This document shows positions 35,433 through 43,550 of a stretch of 64,000 nt of DNA, piece by piece. Source of the stretch: Alphaproteobacteria bacterium. GTDB lineage: Bacteria > Myxococcota_A > UBA796 > CAJQPC01. The notes under the pieces were generated by a model. It was not told the DNA's origin, made no database searches, and was given only the letters and a program-made list of their open reading frames with translations. The position numbers and the translations under genes were made by a program. Location: positions 1,112,501 through 1,176,500 of the forward strand of contig JACKEV010000006.1 in NCBI GenBank assembly GCA_020632795.1, in the 5' to 3' direction. Every line of letters starts with the position of its first letter. The first letter of the stretch is position 1.

Positions 35433-36226
35433 CGTCCTCTCCAGGTCGGCTCGCGACGGGCCATGAACGCGCTGATGCCCTCCATCGCGTCCTCGGTCAC
35501 CAGGTTGGCCTCCAGGCGGCCGTGAAGGAAGCGCAGCGCGGGCTCCAGCGCGAGGTCCTCGGCCTGATGCAGGGCATCCTTGCCCAGCCGCAGCACCGCC
35601 GGGGAGTATCGCGCGACCTGCCCGGCCAGCGCCATCGCCGCGTCGCGGACCTCGGCGCGCGGGGCCACGCGGTTGACGACGCCATAGCGCAGGGCCTCGT
35701 CCGGTTGCAGGAACCGCCCGGTGTAGATCATCTCGCAGAGCAGCTTGCGCGGCAGCGTGCGCAGCAGCTCAGCCAGGATCATCATCGGGAACAGACCAAC
35801 CTTGATCTCCGGCGTCCCCAGCCGGGCGTCGTCGGCCACCACCACCATGTCGCAGGCCACGGCCAGGCCGAAGCCGCCCCCCAGGGCGTCCCCGTTGACC
35901 GCCGCGATGACCGGCCGACCCACCTGATGCACGGCCAGCATGAGGTCCGCGAAGCGCCCTCGGCCCCGCCAGGCGTCCGTCGCCCCCTCCCCCATCATCC
36001 CCCCGGCGAGGTCGCCCCCCGCGCAGAACGCCTTCGACCCCGCCCCGGTCAGCACGATCGCGCGGACGTCGTCTTCGGCGCGGAGCGCGCCCAGCGCGGC
36101 GATGAGGGCCTCGACGAGGGCGCCGGACAGGGCGTTCCGGCGATCGGGGCGGTTGAGGGTGAGGGTCGTGATGGGCCCGTCGTCCTCCCGCAGGACGAGG
36201 GCTGCAGCGGCTTCTCCGTCGGACAT
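35429..36226 (-). CDS. Enoyl-CoA hydratase/isomerase family (crotonase) protein
   Basis: 265 residues. Crotonase fold with TLNRPDRRNALSGALVEAL, oxyanion-hole segment KAFCAGGDLAGG, and second loop NGDALGGGFGLAVACDMVV followed by RLGTPEIKVGLFPMMI. The Glu of the usual GGGxELA motif (Glu144 in rat crotonase) is Gly here, while the second Glu (TPEI) is kept. Such members often act as isomerases or other acyl-CoA enzymes, so substrate is uncertain. First of a pair overlapping the pseudo-biotin-carboxylase gene. Confidence 0.93.
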   Translation of the reverse strand: MSDGEAAAALVLREDDGPITTLTLNRPDRRNALSGALVEALIAALGALRAEDDVRAIVLTGAGSKAFCAGGDLAGGMMGEGATDAWRGRGRFADLMLAVHQVGRPVIAAVNGDALGGGFGLAVACDMVVVADDARLGTPEIKVGLFPMMILAELLRTLPRKLLCEMIYTGRFLQPDEALRYGVVNRVAPRAEVRDAAMALAGQVARYSPAVLRLGKDALHQAEDLALEPALRFLHGRLEANLVTEDAMEGISAFMARREPTWRGR

Positions 36227-36280
36227 GGGACCTCCGGGCTCGCGGCGGAGGATAACAGGACCAGGAGCCACGGAGTCCCG

Positions 36281-37132
36281 ATGTCCGATTCGCCCCCCCG
36301 TCCGACGATCGGCCTGCTGGGTCAGGGTCGCCTGGGCCGCACCCTCGCCCGGCTGCTGCCGGAGCGCGGCCATCCGGTGCGAATATGGCGCCGCGGCCTG
36401 CCGTTCCCCGAGGTCGACGTGGCGTGGATCCTGGTCAGCGACGCGGGGGTGGCCGAGGTCGCGCGGGCGCTGCCGGTCGGGCCGGTGGTCCTGCATGCCT
36501 CGGGGGCGCTGGGGCTCGACGTGCTCGCCCCGCACCTGCGCGCCGGCTCCCTCCACCCCCTCCAGTCCTTCCCGGGGCCGGAGGTCGCGATCCCACCGAC
36601 CCAGGGCGTCCCGGCCGCGATCGCGGGCCACCCCGAGGCGCGGGCGGTCGCGCTCCAACTGGCCCGGGACCTGGGGTTCCGCCCGGTCGACGTCCCCGGA
36701 GACCGGCGGCTGTACCACGCCGCAGCGGTGATGGCAGGCAACTTCGCGACGGCGCTGCTCGACGCGGCGTCCGAGCTCCTGAGCGCCGCCGGGGTCCCGC
36801 CTGAAGATGCCCCCGCGGTGCTGGCGCCCCTCGCCCTGGCCTCCATCCGCCAGGCCGCCGAGCGCGGCTGCGCGCCAGCGCTTACGGGGCCTTTCGCCCG
36901 GGGTGACGCCGCGACGGTTCGTGGGCATCTTGACGCCATCGAAGGGGCCGCCCCCGGGCTGGCCGACCTGTACCGCGCCCTGGGCGATCGAGCGCTCTCC
37001 TTGCTGGTTGAACGCGGGATGTCGTCCTCTGACCGGGCGGCCCTGCGCGCGGCGATGGCCCCGGGATTGACCCCGGACACCGCCCCCATGGCCCCTCAGG
37101 CCCCCCTTCTGCCCCCGGATCCCCCCTCCTGA
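36281..37132 (+). CDS. Rossmann-like/DUF2520 domain protein
   Basis: 283 residues. N-terminal NAD(P)-binding-like fold starting IGLLGQGRLGRTLARLL (GxGxxG). The middle has VVLHASGALGLDVLAPHLRA and GSLHPLQSFPG, hallmark blocks of the Rossmann-like plus DUF2520 family related to ketopantoate reductase-type dehydrogenases. The helical C-terminal domain has YHAAAVMAGNFATALLDAA and ALTGPFARGDAATVRGHL. Pro-rich tail. The family's substrate is not established. Divergent from the crotonase gene. Confidence 0.9.
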   Translation: MSDSPPRPTIGLLGQGRLGRTLARLLPERGHPVRIWRRGLPFPEVDVAWILVSDAGVAEVARALPVGPVVLHASGALGLDVLAPHLRAGSLHPLQSFPGPEVAIPPTQGVPAAIAGHPEARAVALQLARDLGFRPVDVPGDRRLYHAAAVMAGNFATALLDAASELLSAAGVPPEDAPAVLAPLALASIRQAAERGCAPALTGPFARGDAATVRGHLDAIEGAAPGLADLYRALGDRALSLLVERGMSSSDRAALRAAMAPGLTPDTAPMAPQAPLLPPDPPS

Positions 37133-37139
37133 GCGCTGG

Positions 37140-37167
37140 TTGCCCCCCTAGAGGCCGGTGCTATATT
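37140..37167 (+). promoter_or_regulatory. Probable sigma-70-type promoter
   Basis: TTGCCC (37140-37145) and TATATT (37162-37167), spaced 16 bases, upstream of the 63-residue gene at 37216. The -10 box matches five of six positions in a GC-rich setting. Predicted leader about 40 bases. Confidence 0.6.
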
Positions 37168-37215
37168 CGAGACAGGAGCTGACTGGAAGAACAGCCTCCG
37201 GGAAGGAGCACTCCG

Positions 37216-37407
37216 ATGCTCGACGCCTACATCATCGAGAGAATCCGCCAGGAACGCGACCGCCGCGAGTCGGGGCTGCGCCCGCTCCGCATCGAGGTTC
37301 CGCGCCAACAGGGCGATCGCGCGCGATGGGGCGAGGACGACGCGGGGGCCTCCCGTGACGACCAGAAGCCCGATCGCGGCGTGGCCATCATCGACTTCAA
37401 CATCTGA
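37216..37407 (+). CDS. Small protein of unknown function (63 residues)
   Basis: 63 residues with a strong Shine-Dalgarno (ggaaggag) and its own promoter. The N-terminal helix MLDAYIIERIRQERDRRES is amphipathic and highly charged; then LRPLRIEVPRQ, a hydrophilic middle, and a hydrophobic end VAIIDFNI. No signal or membrane segment. The layout (short charged helix, then an IEVP-like strand, compact end) suggests a real small protein, perhaps an adaptor. No family recognised with confidence. Confidence 0.7.
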   Translation: MLDAYIIERIRQERDRRESGLRPLRIEVPRQQGDRARWGEDDAGASRDDQKPDRGVAIIDFNI

Positions 37408-37495
37408 CGTCCGCAGGCCATCCTGCGCTGCCCGAGCAATCAGGATGAGGCTCGGGAGCGGATGAGGGCCTGTCGCTCAACCCGATCGTCGCGCG

Positions 37496-38212
37496 CTACC
37501 CGTTCACCTTCCGGAGGTGGCGGCACACCATCAGGGATCGACGCACCATCTCGGTGAGGTCCTCGGGGGGCATGAGCCGCATCAGGACCTCGATGCCTTT
37601 GTAGTCGTGTCGGATGGCCTGCACCCAGGGGTGGCGGAAGACGTCGTCGATGGCCACCACCAGCGCTGTCTCGTTCATGAGCGGCTTGGCGACCGAGGGC
37701 AGCTCGGCGCGGAGGACCCAGTTCTCCCGGTGGCCCACCAGCTTCCAGTCGGAGTCGTCCATCATCGCGCCCCGGGTGTCGGCCGGGACCAGCATCAGGA
37801 GCTGGCGCCCCGGAGCCCCGACCCAGACCGAGACGAAGCCCTCGTTGAGGGGCTGCACCAGCACCTCGGTGCGAACGCCGTCGACCATGCTGGCGAAGCC
37901 CACGCCCTCCTGGGGATGGATCTCCACCCGGCGGCCGTACTCGCTGGCGAGGGGGCCGAGCATCCTGGCCCAGACGGCGAACAGCTCGGTGTTGTCGGTG
38001 GCCCACTGCCAGAGCAGCCACACCCCCCAGAACATCACGCCGAGCCCCAGGACCCCGGACGCCGCCTGGATCTGGAGGGTGACGACCTCGACCTGATGGG
38101 GCTCCACCAGCTCGTAGTAGACGATGCCGTCGGCCACCGCGCGCGCGCGGCTGGACACCTGGAGCAGCGAAACCCCGACGAACATGACGAAGATGGGCCA
38201 GATCCAGCGCAT
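37496..38212 (-). CDS. Two-helix membrane protein, unknown function
   Basis: 238 residues from ATG 38212. TM1 about 3-20 and TM2 about 52-70 (GVLGLGVMFWGVWLLWQW) enclose a short loop of about 30 residues. The C-terminal 165 residues are a soluble alpha/beta domain with no motif I recognise. The upstream frame extension to 38395 lacks support; a promoter-like pair lies at 38272-38243. The C-terminal domain could face the cytoplasm. Confidence 0.78.
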   Translation of the reverse strand: MRWIWPIFVMFVGVSLLQVSSRARAVADGIVYYELVEPHQVEVVTLQIQAASGVLGLGVMFWGVWLLWQWATDNTELFAVWARMLGPLASEYGRRVEIHPQEGVGFASMVDGVRTEVLVQPLNEGFVSVWVGAPGRQLLMLVPADTRGAMMDDSDWKLVGHRENWVLRAELPSVAKPLMNETALVVAIDDVFRHPWVQAIRHDYKGIEVLMRLMPPEDLTEMVRRSLMVCRHLRKVNG

Positions 38213-38242
38213 CGGCTCCCGAACCTTGAACGGACGGGGCCG

Positions 38243-38272
38243 ATCATAGTCGTGCGCCCGGGGGCTGTCCAA
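38243..38272 (-). promoter_or_regulatory. Possible promoter of the two-helix membrane protein gene
   Basis: Minus strand TTGGAC (38272-38267) and TATGAT (38248-38243), 18 bases apart; the -10 box matches five of six positions, the -35 box only three. Confidence 0.4.
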
Positions 38273-38318
38273 GGGCTGTCGCGGGCGGCCGGGGGGCGCG
38301 CGGCGGGGCGCCGTCGGC

Positions 38319-38347
38319 TTGCGAGGGTGGGCAGGTTGTGCTACGTC
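38319..38347 (+). promoter_or_regulatory. Possible promoter of rpmB
   Basis: TTGCGA (38319-38324) and TACGTC (38342-38347), 17 bases apart, about 60 bases before the rpmB start. Both boxes are weak matches; the placement in the divergent gap is the main support. Confidence 0.3.
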
Positions 38348-38406
38348 AGCCCGTCGTCGCGACCAGCGACCCCTCACGTCTTCAGCGATCCCCAAGGAGG
38401 CCGACC

Positions 38407-38643
38407 ATGGCCCGACGTTGCGTTCTGACCGGGAAGCGGCCCAACGTGGCCAACAAGGTCTCCCACTCCAACATCAAGACCAAGAAGCGTCAGCTCCCCA
38501 ACATCCAGAAGAAGCGGATCTGGTACGACGAGGAGCAGCGCTTCGTGACCCTGCGCCTCTCGACCCGCGCCCTGCGCACCCTTCGCAAGAAGGGCCTCGC
38601 GGAGTTCGCCCGCGAGGCCGGGGTGGATCTCTCCAAGGCCTGA
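38407..38643 (+). CDS. rpmB: 50S ribosomal protein L28
   Basis: 78 residues. Begins MARRCVLTGKRPNVANKVSH and continues SNIKTKKRQLPNIQKKRIW, the standard L28 start, with the ending LRTLRKKGLAEF. Start at ATG 38407 behind AAGGAGG. Not beside rpmG, its usual partner in many bacteria. Followed by a hairpin terminator. Confidence 0.97.
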   Translation: MARRCVLTGKRPNVANKVSHSNIKTKKRQLPNIQKKRIWYDEEQRFVTLRLSTRALRTLRKKGLAEFAREAGVDLSKA

Positions 38644-38658
38644 GCCCGATCCTCCCTT

Positions 38659-39798
38659 TCAGCAGGACCCGCCCCCTCCGGCGGGTCCTTCTGCTTTCGA
38701 ACGCCGGCCCACGATCGCCGCGAGCAGCAGGAGCCCCCAGGTGGAGCGGGGGCCGCCGTGGCTGCACCCTGAGCCCGGGCAGTCCACGCAGGGGGCCCAG
38801 GTCGGGGCGGGCATGACCCGGGTGACGCAGTGCAGGGCCCCGCCGAGGGTCACCAGCGCGTCGGCGGGCACCTCGACCACCTCCCGCTCGGGCATGGCCG
38901 CGGCGAAGGCGGCGAGGGCCTCGGCGCGGCGCTCCGGAGGCGCCTCCGCGTAGGACGGGACGATCCAGAGGGGCCTGTCGCCCTCGGCCAGCACGCCGTT
39001 GAGCCAGGTCGGGTGGTCCTCCACGGTGTCGCCGTCCAGGTCGCCGTGGGGCGGCATGGGCACGCGACGCACGTCGTACCCGGCGTCGAGGAGGGCCTCG
39101 GCGTTCCGGTCCAGCGCGGCGGCGTTGTCGGGGTCCTCGACGGGGTCTGAGGCCCCGAGCAGCGCCTGTCCGGGCCCGGCGAAGGTGAGGAAGACGTCAA
39201 CGTGCCCGGTTCGCTCCCCGTCGATGGGCTCCAGCCAGATCACCCGCGCGCACCCGGCGGTGTCGGTCAGGGCGGCCTCGACCGCGTCGCGCTCAGGGTT
39301 CCGGACCAGGAGCTGCGTGGTGGTGACGCAGCCCCCCTCCCCGTCCGGGAGCAGGTTGCCGCCGTCCAGCTTGAGCGGGACCTCGACCACGGGGACGGCC
39401 AGGCGCTGGCCCAGCGCGGCGGGGAAGGCGTCGTCCTGATCCCGGCCCACCAGGTAGGTGGGGTCGCCGAAGACCGGGCGCCCGGCGGCGTCCTCCAGGA
39501 AGAGCGGGCCGTAGTCGCGCATCCAGATCGAGTCCAGAGCGCAGGGCTCCAGGTACACCCGCGCGTCGAGCAGGCCCGCCGCGTCGAGGGCGGCGACCGC
39601 GCTGGCGCCGGTCTCCGCGTCGCGCTCGCAGACCCAGACCGGCAGCCCGCTCTCCCGGAGCGCCCCGACCAGGGGCACGAAGCTGGCGTCGAGGGAGGCG
39701 GGCCAGGAGGCCACCAGCGCGATCTGCCCAGGTGTGTACTCCCCCGGCGCGGTGAGGCCCGCGGCCCCGGCGACGGCGATGGCTGGGAGCAGCGTCAC
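38659..39798 (-). CDS. Exported agmatine deiminase/peptidylarginine deiminase-type enzyme, MYXO-CTERM-like tail
   Basis: 379 residues from GTG 39798 (the longer frame to 39885 is unsupported). A short signal-like start (TLLPAIAVAGAAGLTAPG) precedes a guanidino-modifying domain with the catalytic set of the porphyromonas-type/agmatine deiminase family. It has WMRDYGPLF (Asp), LDGGNLLPDGEG, GHVDVFLTFAG (His), and LGGALHCVTR (nucleophilic Cys). The C-terminus has CSHGGPRSTWG, LLLLAAIVG and RRS, a Cys, hydrophobic helix and Arg cluster like MYXO-CTERM sorting tails, then 13 more residues. Probably surface-displayed; substrate unknown. Confidence 0.87.
   Translation of the reverse strand: MTLLPAIAVAGAAGLTAPGEYTPGQIALVASWPASLDASFVPLVGALRESGLPVWVCERDAETGASAVAALDAAGLLDARVYLEPCALDSIWMRDYGPLFLEDAAGRPVFGDPTYLVGRDQDDAFPAALGQRLAVPVVEVPLKLDGGNLLPDGEGGCVTTTQLLVRNPERDAVEAALTDTAGCARVIWLEPIDGERTGHVDVFLTFAGPGQALLGASDPVEDPDNAAALDRNAEALLDAGYDVRRVPMPPHGDLDGDTVEDHPTWLNGVLAEGDRPLWIVPSYAEAPPERRAEALAAFAAAMPEREVVEVPADALVTLGGALHCVTRVMPAPTWAPCVDCPGSGCSHGGPRSTWGLLLLAAIVGRRSKAEGPAGGGGSC
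38661..38695. terminator. Bidirectional intrinsic terminator
   Basis: GGACCCGCC (38665-38673), loop ccctcc, GGCGGGTCC (38680-38688): a perfect 9-bp stem, extended by AGCA/TGCT across a 3-base bulge and followed by tttc on the plus strand. It serves rpmB. The minus-strand gene ending at 38659 reads through the whole hairpin as coding sequence. Confidence 0.7.
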
Positions 39799-39826
39799 CC
39801 CGCCACCATAGCCGCCGACGGGCGCC

Positions 39827-41083
39827 TCAGCGCAGCTCGTCGAGGATGGCCTCCAGCTCGGCGGCGGCGGAGGGCTCGGTGGCACGCAGCAAGGCCACGC
39901 CCCGCTCCACCGCGTGGACGGCCAGCTCGTGCTGGCCCAACGCGGCGAGGATCTGCCCCAGCATGCCCAGCGCGACGCCCTGCGCGGCGGGCTGCCCGGC
40001 GGCCGCCCGCCGCTCGGCGCAGCGCGCGAAGGAGACCGCGGCCTCCTCCAGCTGACCGACGCTGATCTGCCGGGTGCCGGCGACCTGCCAGGCGGCGGCC
40101 CGCATCGTGTCGTCCCCCAGCGCGTCCGCCGCAGCGATCTGCTGGTGGGCGATGGCGAGCGCCCGGTCCACCGCGCCCACGGACAGCGCGGTCTCCCCCG
40201 CCTCGTGCAGGGCCTCGAGCTGCTGGCCTGGCTCGCCCAGCTCGGCCCAGGTGCGCGCGGCGTAGGTCAGGCGTTCGACCGCCTCGCGGCCCAGGCCCAT
40301 CGCCGCCTCGACCCGGCCCAGCGCGGCCAGGGTCGCGGCCCGGCCCTCCAGATCCCGCAGCAGCTCGCGGCCGTCGAGGGACTCCTCCAGCGAGGCGCGG
40401 GCCTCGGCGAGCGCGCCGGCCTGGTGCTGCAGCAGCCCGAGCTGGTACAGGGCGTCGACGAGGATCTGGCGGCGGCCGGCCTGTCGGGCGATGCGCGCGG
40501 CCTCCCGGGCCTGCCGCAGGGCGCGCTCCTGGCGCCCCTCCGCCACGTCCACCCGGGCCTGGAGCTGGAGGAAGGCCGAGCGCCCCTGCTCCTCGCCCGC
40601 GCGATCGGTGAGCCACAGGCCCCGCTCGATGAGGGGCACGGCGTCCAGAGGGCGGCCCAGCTCGATGAGCACCTGGGCGAGCTGGTGCAGGGCGCGGGCC
40701 TCACCGGGCCGGTCGCTGAGCTGCTCGTAGAGCCTGACCAGGCGCACCCCGTCGGCCTGCAGCCGCCCCGGATCGCCCAGGTGGGCGGCGATCTCGAAGC
40801 GCGCCTGGAGCAGGGCGGCGAGGCCCTCGCGGTCCCCGGTGGACTCCCGCAGTGGGGTCGCGGCGTCGAGGTGGGCCATCGCCGCCGCGAGCGCGCCGGT
40901 CTCCAGCAGCAGGTTCGCCAGGAGCTGATGGCTGGCCGCCGCCCCGGTGCGGTCGCCCGCCTCGGTGAAGGCCTCCAAGGCGGCCTCCGCGTCCGCGCGG
41001 GCCTCCTCGAAGCGCCCGGCCTGCTCGTGGGACAGGGCGTCGCGCAGCCGCTTCATGGCCAGCCCGGTGTTCGCCTCGGTCAT
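39827..41083 (-). CDS. TPR-repeat protein (418 residues)
   Basis: 418-residue helical protein, rich in Ala, Leu, Glu and Arg. Tandem tetratricopeptide-like units run from about 10 to 400 (for example QEQAGRFEEARADAEAALEA, ALHQLAQVLIELGRPLDAVP, LGRVEAAMGLGREAVERLTY, GMLGQILAALGQHELAVHAV). No signal peptide, membrane helix or effector domain. Divergent from the ABC transporter operon. Likely a scaffold, function unknown. Confidence 0.82.
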   Translation of the reverse strand: MTEANTGLAMKRLRDALSHEQAGRFEEARADAEAALEAFTEAGDRTGAAASHQLLANLLLETGALAAAMAHLDAATPLRESTGDREGLAALLQARFEIAAHLGDPGRLQADGVRLVRLYEQLSDRPGEARALHQLAQVLIELGRPLDAVPLIERGLWLTDRAGEEQGRSAFLQLQARVDVAEGRQERALRQAREAARIARQAGRRQILVDALYQLGLLQHQAGALAEARASLEESLDGRELLRDLEGRAATLAALGRVEAAMGLGREAVERLTYAARTWAELGEPGQQLEALHEAGETALSVGAVDRALAIAHQQIAAADALGDDTMRAAAWQVAGTRQISVGQLEEAAVSFARCAERRAAAGQPAAQGVALGMLGQILAALGQHELAVHAVERGVALLRATEPSAAAELEAILDELR

Positions 41084-41158
41084 CGACCGCTCCTCGACGA
41101 TGGGGAGTCTCGCCTATCCTGTGGGCCCGTTCGCCTCCACCCGACTATGGGACCGTAG

Positions 41159-41881
41159 ATGTCCACCCCCGCTGTCCGGTTCGACGCCGCGCGCTTCGGC
41201 TGGCCCGAGGGGCGGCTCATCCTGTCCGGGTTCAACCTGGAGATCGCCCAGGGCCAGATCACCGCCATCGTCGGGCCCAGCGGCTGTGGCAAGAGCACGC
41301 TGCTGCGGCTGGCCGCCGGGCTGGAGCGCCCCGACGCCGGGCAGGTGACGGTCCCCTCCCCTCGGCGGGCCTTCGTGTTCCAGAGCCCCACCCTGCTGCC
41401 CTGGCGCACGGCGGCCGAGAACGTGGCGCTGCCGCAGATCCTTCAGGGCGCGCCGGATCCCGTTGCGGTCGCCCGCGCGCTGGAGCGGGTGGGCCTGGGC
41501 GCGGACGCCGACGCCCTGCCCCGCCAGCTCTCCGGGGGCATGAAGATGCGGGTGTCCCTGGCCCGCGCCCTGGTCACCGCGCCGGACCTGATGCTGATGG
41601 ACGAGCCCTTCTCGGCGCTGGACGCCCTGACCCGGGGACGGGTCCACCAGGAGTTCCTCCGTCTGCGCCGGGAGCTGGGCTTCACCGCGGTGCTGATCAC
41701 CCATGACATCGATGAGGCCGTGTTCCTGGCCGACCGCGTCCTCACGTTGGCCGGCCCGCCGCTCCAGGTGGTGGCCGACCTCGCGGTGGCGCTGCCCCGG
41801 CCGCGGGAGCCCGGCCTCCGCCATGACCCCGCCCTGGGCGCGCGCGTGGCCGAGGTCCAGCGGGCGCTGGGGGAGCTGTGA
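41159..41881 (+). CDS. ABC transporter ATP-binding protein (NMT1/THI5-type importer)
   Basis: 240 residues. Walker A GPSGCGKST, Q loop FQSPTLLPW, signature LSGGMKMR, Walker B LMLMDEPFSALD and H loop LITHDIDEA: a complete nitrate/sulfonate/thiamine-precursor type ATPase. The stop overlaps the permease GTG by four bases. With the next two genes it forms a one-substrate importer; substrate not certain. Confidence 0.95.
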   Translation: MSTPAVRFDAARFGWPEGRLILSGFNLEIAQGQITAIVGPSGCGKSTLLRLAAGLERPDAGQVTVPSPRRAFVFQSPTLLPWRTAAENVALPQILQGAPDPVAVARALERVGLGADADALPRQLSGGMKMRVSLARALVTAPDLMLMDEPFSALDALTRGRVHQEFLRLRRELGFTAVLITHDIDEAVFLADRVLTLAGPPLQVVADLAVALPRPREPGLRHDPALGARVAEVQRALGEL

Positions 41882-42633
41882 CGCAGCGGCTCCTGCCCGC
41901 GCTGGCGGCGGCGGCGTTCCTGGCGCTCTGGGCGCTGGGGGCGCGGTCCATGCCCCCGGCGCTGCTGCCCTCCCCGCTGGAGGTGCTCGGTGCGCTCGCC
42001 CGGCCGGAGAGCCGGCTCGTCGAGGCCACCGCCACCACCGCGGCGGCCGCGATCCTGGGCCTGGGCCTGGCGTTCAGCGCCGGCCTGTCCGGGGCGGTGC
42101 TCTTCCTGCGCTCTCGGGGGCTGGAGCTGGCCCTCCAGCCCTACGCCCTGCTGCTCCAGACCGTGCCCATCATCGCCATCGCGCCGCTGCTGGTGATCTG
42201 GCTGGGCTATGGGCTGCCGGTGGCCGTGGCGACCGCCGCCATCGTGTCGTTCTTCCCCATCCTGACCTCGGCCAGCGTGGGCCTCAAGGCCGTCGACCCC
42301 GCGCAGGTCGACCTCGTGCGGCTCTACGGGGCCACCTGGTGGCAGGAGCTGCGGCTGCTGCGCCTGCCGAGCAGCCTGCCCTACCTGTTCGCCGGCCTGC
42401 GGACCGCCGTGGGCCTGTCGGTCATCGGGGCCATCGTGGGCGAGTTCGTGGGCAGCAACGGCCAGCCGGTGACCCTGGGCTTCCTGGTGCTGCGCTCGGC
42501 CCGCTCCGCCCAGACCGAGGTGACCTTCGCCGCCATCCTGGCGTCCACCGCCCTCGCCCTGACCCTGTTCGGGATGGTCCGACTCGTGGAGGCCCGTGTT
42601 ATCGGCCCCTGGCACGCCGGAGGTGAGCGATGA
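41878..42633 (+). CDS. ABC transporter permease (NMT1/THI5-type importer)
   Basis: 251 residues with about six transmembrane segments (about 8-26, 58-80, 92-125, 170-200, 215-240). The cytoplasmic coupling loop VDLVRLYGATWWQELRLLRL resembles the EAA motif of BPD_transp_1 permeases. GTG start within the ATPase stop; its stop overlaps the binding-protein ATG by four bases, so translation of the three genes is coupled. Confidence 0.93.
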   Translation: MTQRLLPALAAAAFLALWALGARSMPPALLPSPLEVLGALARPESRLVEATATTAAAAILGLGLAFSAGLSGAVLFLRSRGLELALQPYALLLQTVPIIAIAPLLVIWLGYGLPVAVATAAIVSFFPILTSASVGLKAVDPAQVDLVRLYGATWWQELRLLRLPSSLPYLFAGLRTAVGLSVIGAIVGEFVGSNGQPVTLGFLVLRSARSAQTEVTFAAILASTALALTLFGMVRLVEARVIGPWHAGGER

Positions 42634-43541
42634 TCGCCGTTCTTCTGACCCTGGCCGCCTGCACGGGGGCCGCGACCGACGCGCCGACGAGCACGCCGGT
42701 GAAGCTCGCGCTCAACTGGTACCCGGAGCCCGAGTTCGGCGGCTTCTATGAGGGGGTGCTCTCGGGGGCCTACGCCGAGGCCGGCTTCGACGTGGTGTTG
42801 CTGCCCGGGGGGCCGGGGGCGCCCTCGCTGGAGCTGCTGGCCACCGGGCGGGCGGACGCGGCGATCTCCTCGGCGGACGACCTGCTCATCAAGCGCGCCC
42901 GGGGCATCCAGGCGGTCGGCGCGTGGCCCGGCTTCCAGCTCACCCCCGCCGGCCTGATGGTGCACGCCGACGGCCCCGCCTCCTTCGAGGACATCCAGGG
43001 CGGTCAGGTGGCCATCGAGGTGGGGGCGCCGTTCCAGGTCTACCTGTGGAAGACCTTCGGCTGGGAGGGCGAGGTCGAGGCGATCCCCTATGGCGGCGGT
43101 GTGGGGCCCTTCCTGGCCGACCCCGCGCTGATCCAGCAGGGCTACATCACCTCCGAGCCCTGCCTGGCGCGGGCGAAGGGCGCGGAGGTGCGCTTCCTCA
43201 AGCTCTCGGACGCCGGGTGGAACCCCTACTCCACCCTGCTCACCTTCGCCGACCCCCCGCCGCCCTGGGCCGCGGACTTCGTGGCGGTCACCCAGCGCGC
43301 CTGGGAGGCCTACCTGGCCGACCCCGCCCGCGCCCACGCCGAGCTGGCCCGGCTCAACGACCAGATGACCCCCGCGCTGCTCGACTGCATCTTCCAGGCC
43401 CAGGGCCCCTTCGTCACCGGAGCGGACGGCCTGGGCGCGATGAACGCGGCGCGCTGGGACGCGATGGCCGCCACCCTCGCCGCGCAGGGGCTGCTCCCGG
43501 AGGGTGCCACCGCCGCGGGGGCTTGGAAGGCACTTCGCTGA
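42630..43541 (+). CDS. ABC transporter substrate-binding lipoprotein, NMT1/THI5-like
   Basis: 303 residues. Signal MIAVLLTLAAC is short, with lipobox LAAC, then a Thr-rich linker. The domain opens with LALNWYPEPEFGGFYEGVLS, like NMT1/THI5-like binding proteins that take N-formyl-pyrimidine thiamine precursors or similar amines; AYAEAGFDVVLLPGG and ATGRADAAISSADDLL follow. No thiamine riboswitch upstream, so a pyrimidine substrate is only a possibility. Convergent with the kinase gene at 43551. Confidence 0.9.
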   Translation: MIAVLLTLAACTGAATDAPTSTPVKLALNWYPEPEFGGFYEGVLSGAYAEAGFDVVLLPGGPGAPSLELLATGRADAAISSADDLLIKRARGIQAVGAWPGFQLTPAGLMVHADGPASFEDIQGGQVAIEVGAPFQVYLWKTFGWEGEVEAIPYGGGVGPFLADPALIQQGYITSEPCLARAKGAEVRFLKLSDAGWNPYSTLLTFADPPPPWAADFVAVTQRAWEAYLADPARAHAELARLNDQMTPALLDCIFQAQGPFVTGADGLGAMNAARWDAMAATLAAQGLLPEGATAAGAWKALR

Positions 43542-43550
43542 AGCGTCGAT

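Noticed and set aside
41084..41158. TPP riboswitch before the ABC importer
   Set aside because: The 75-base gap shows none of the conserved TPP-binding sequence blocks and is too short for the element.
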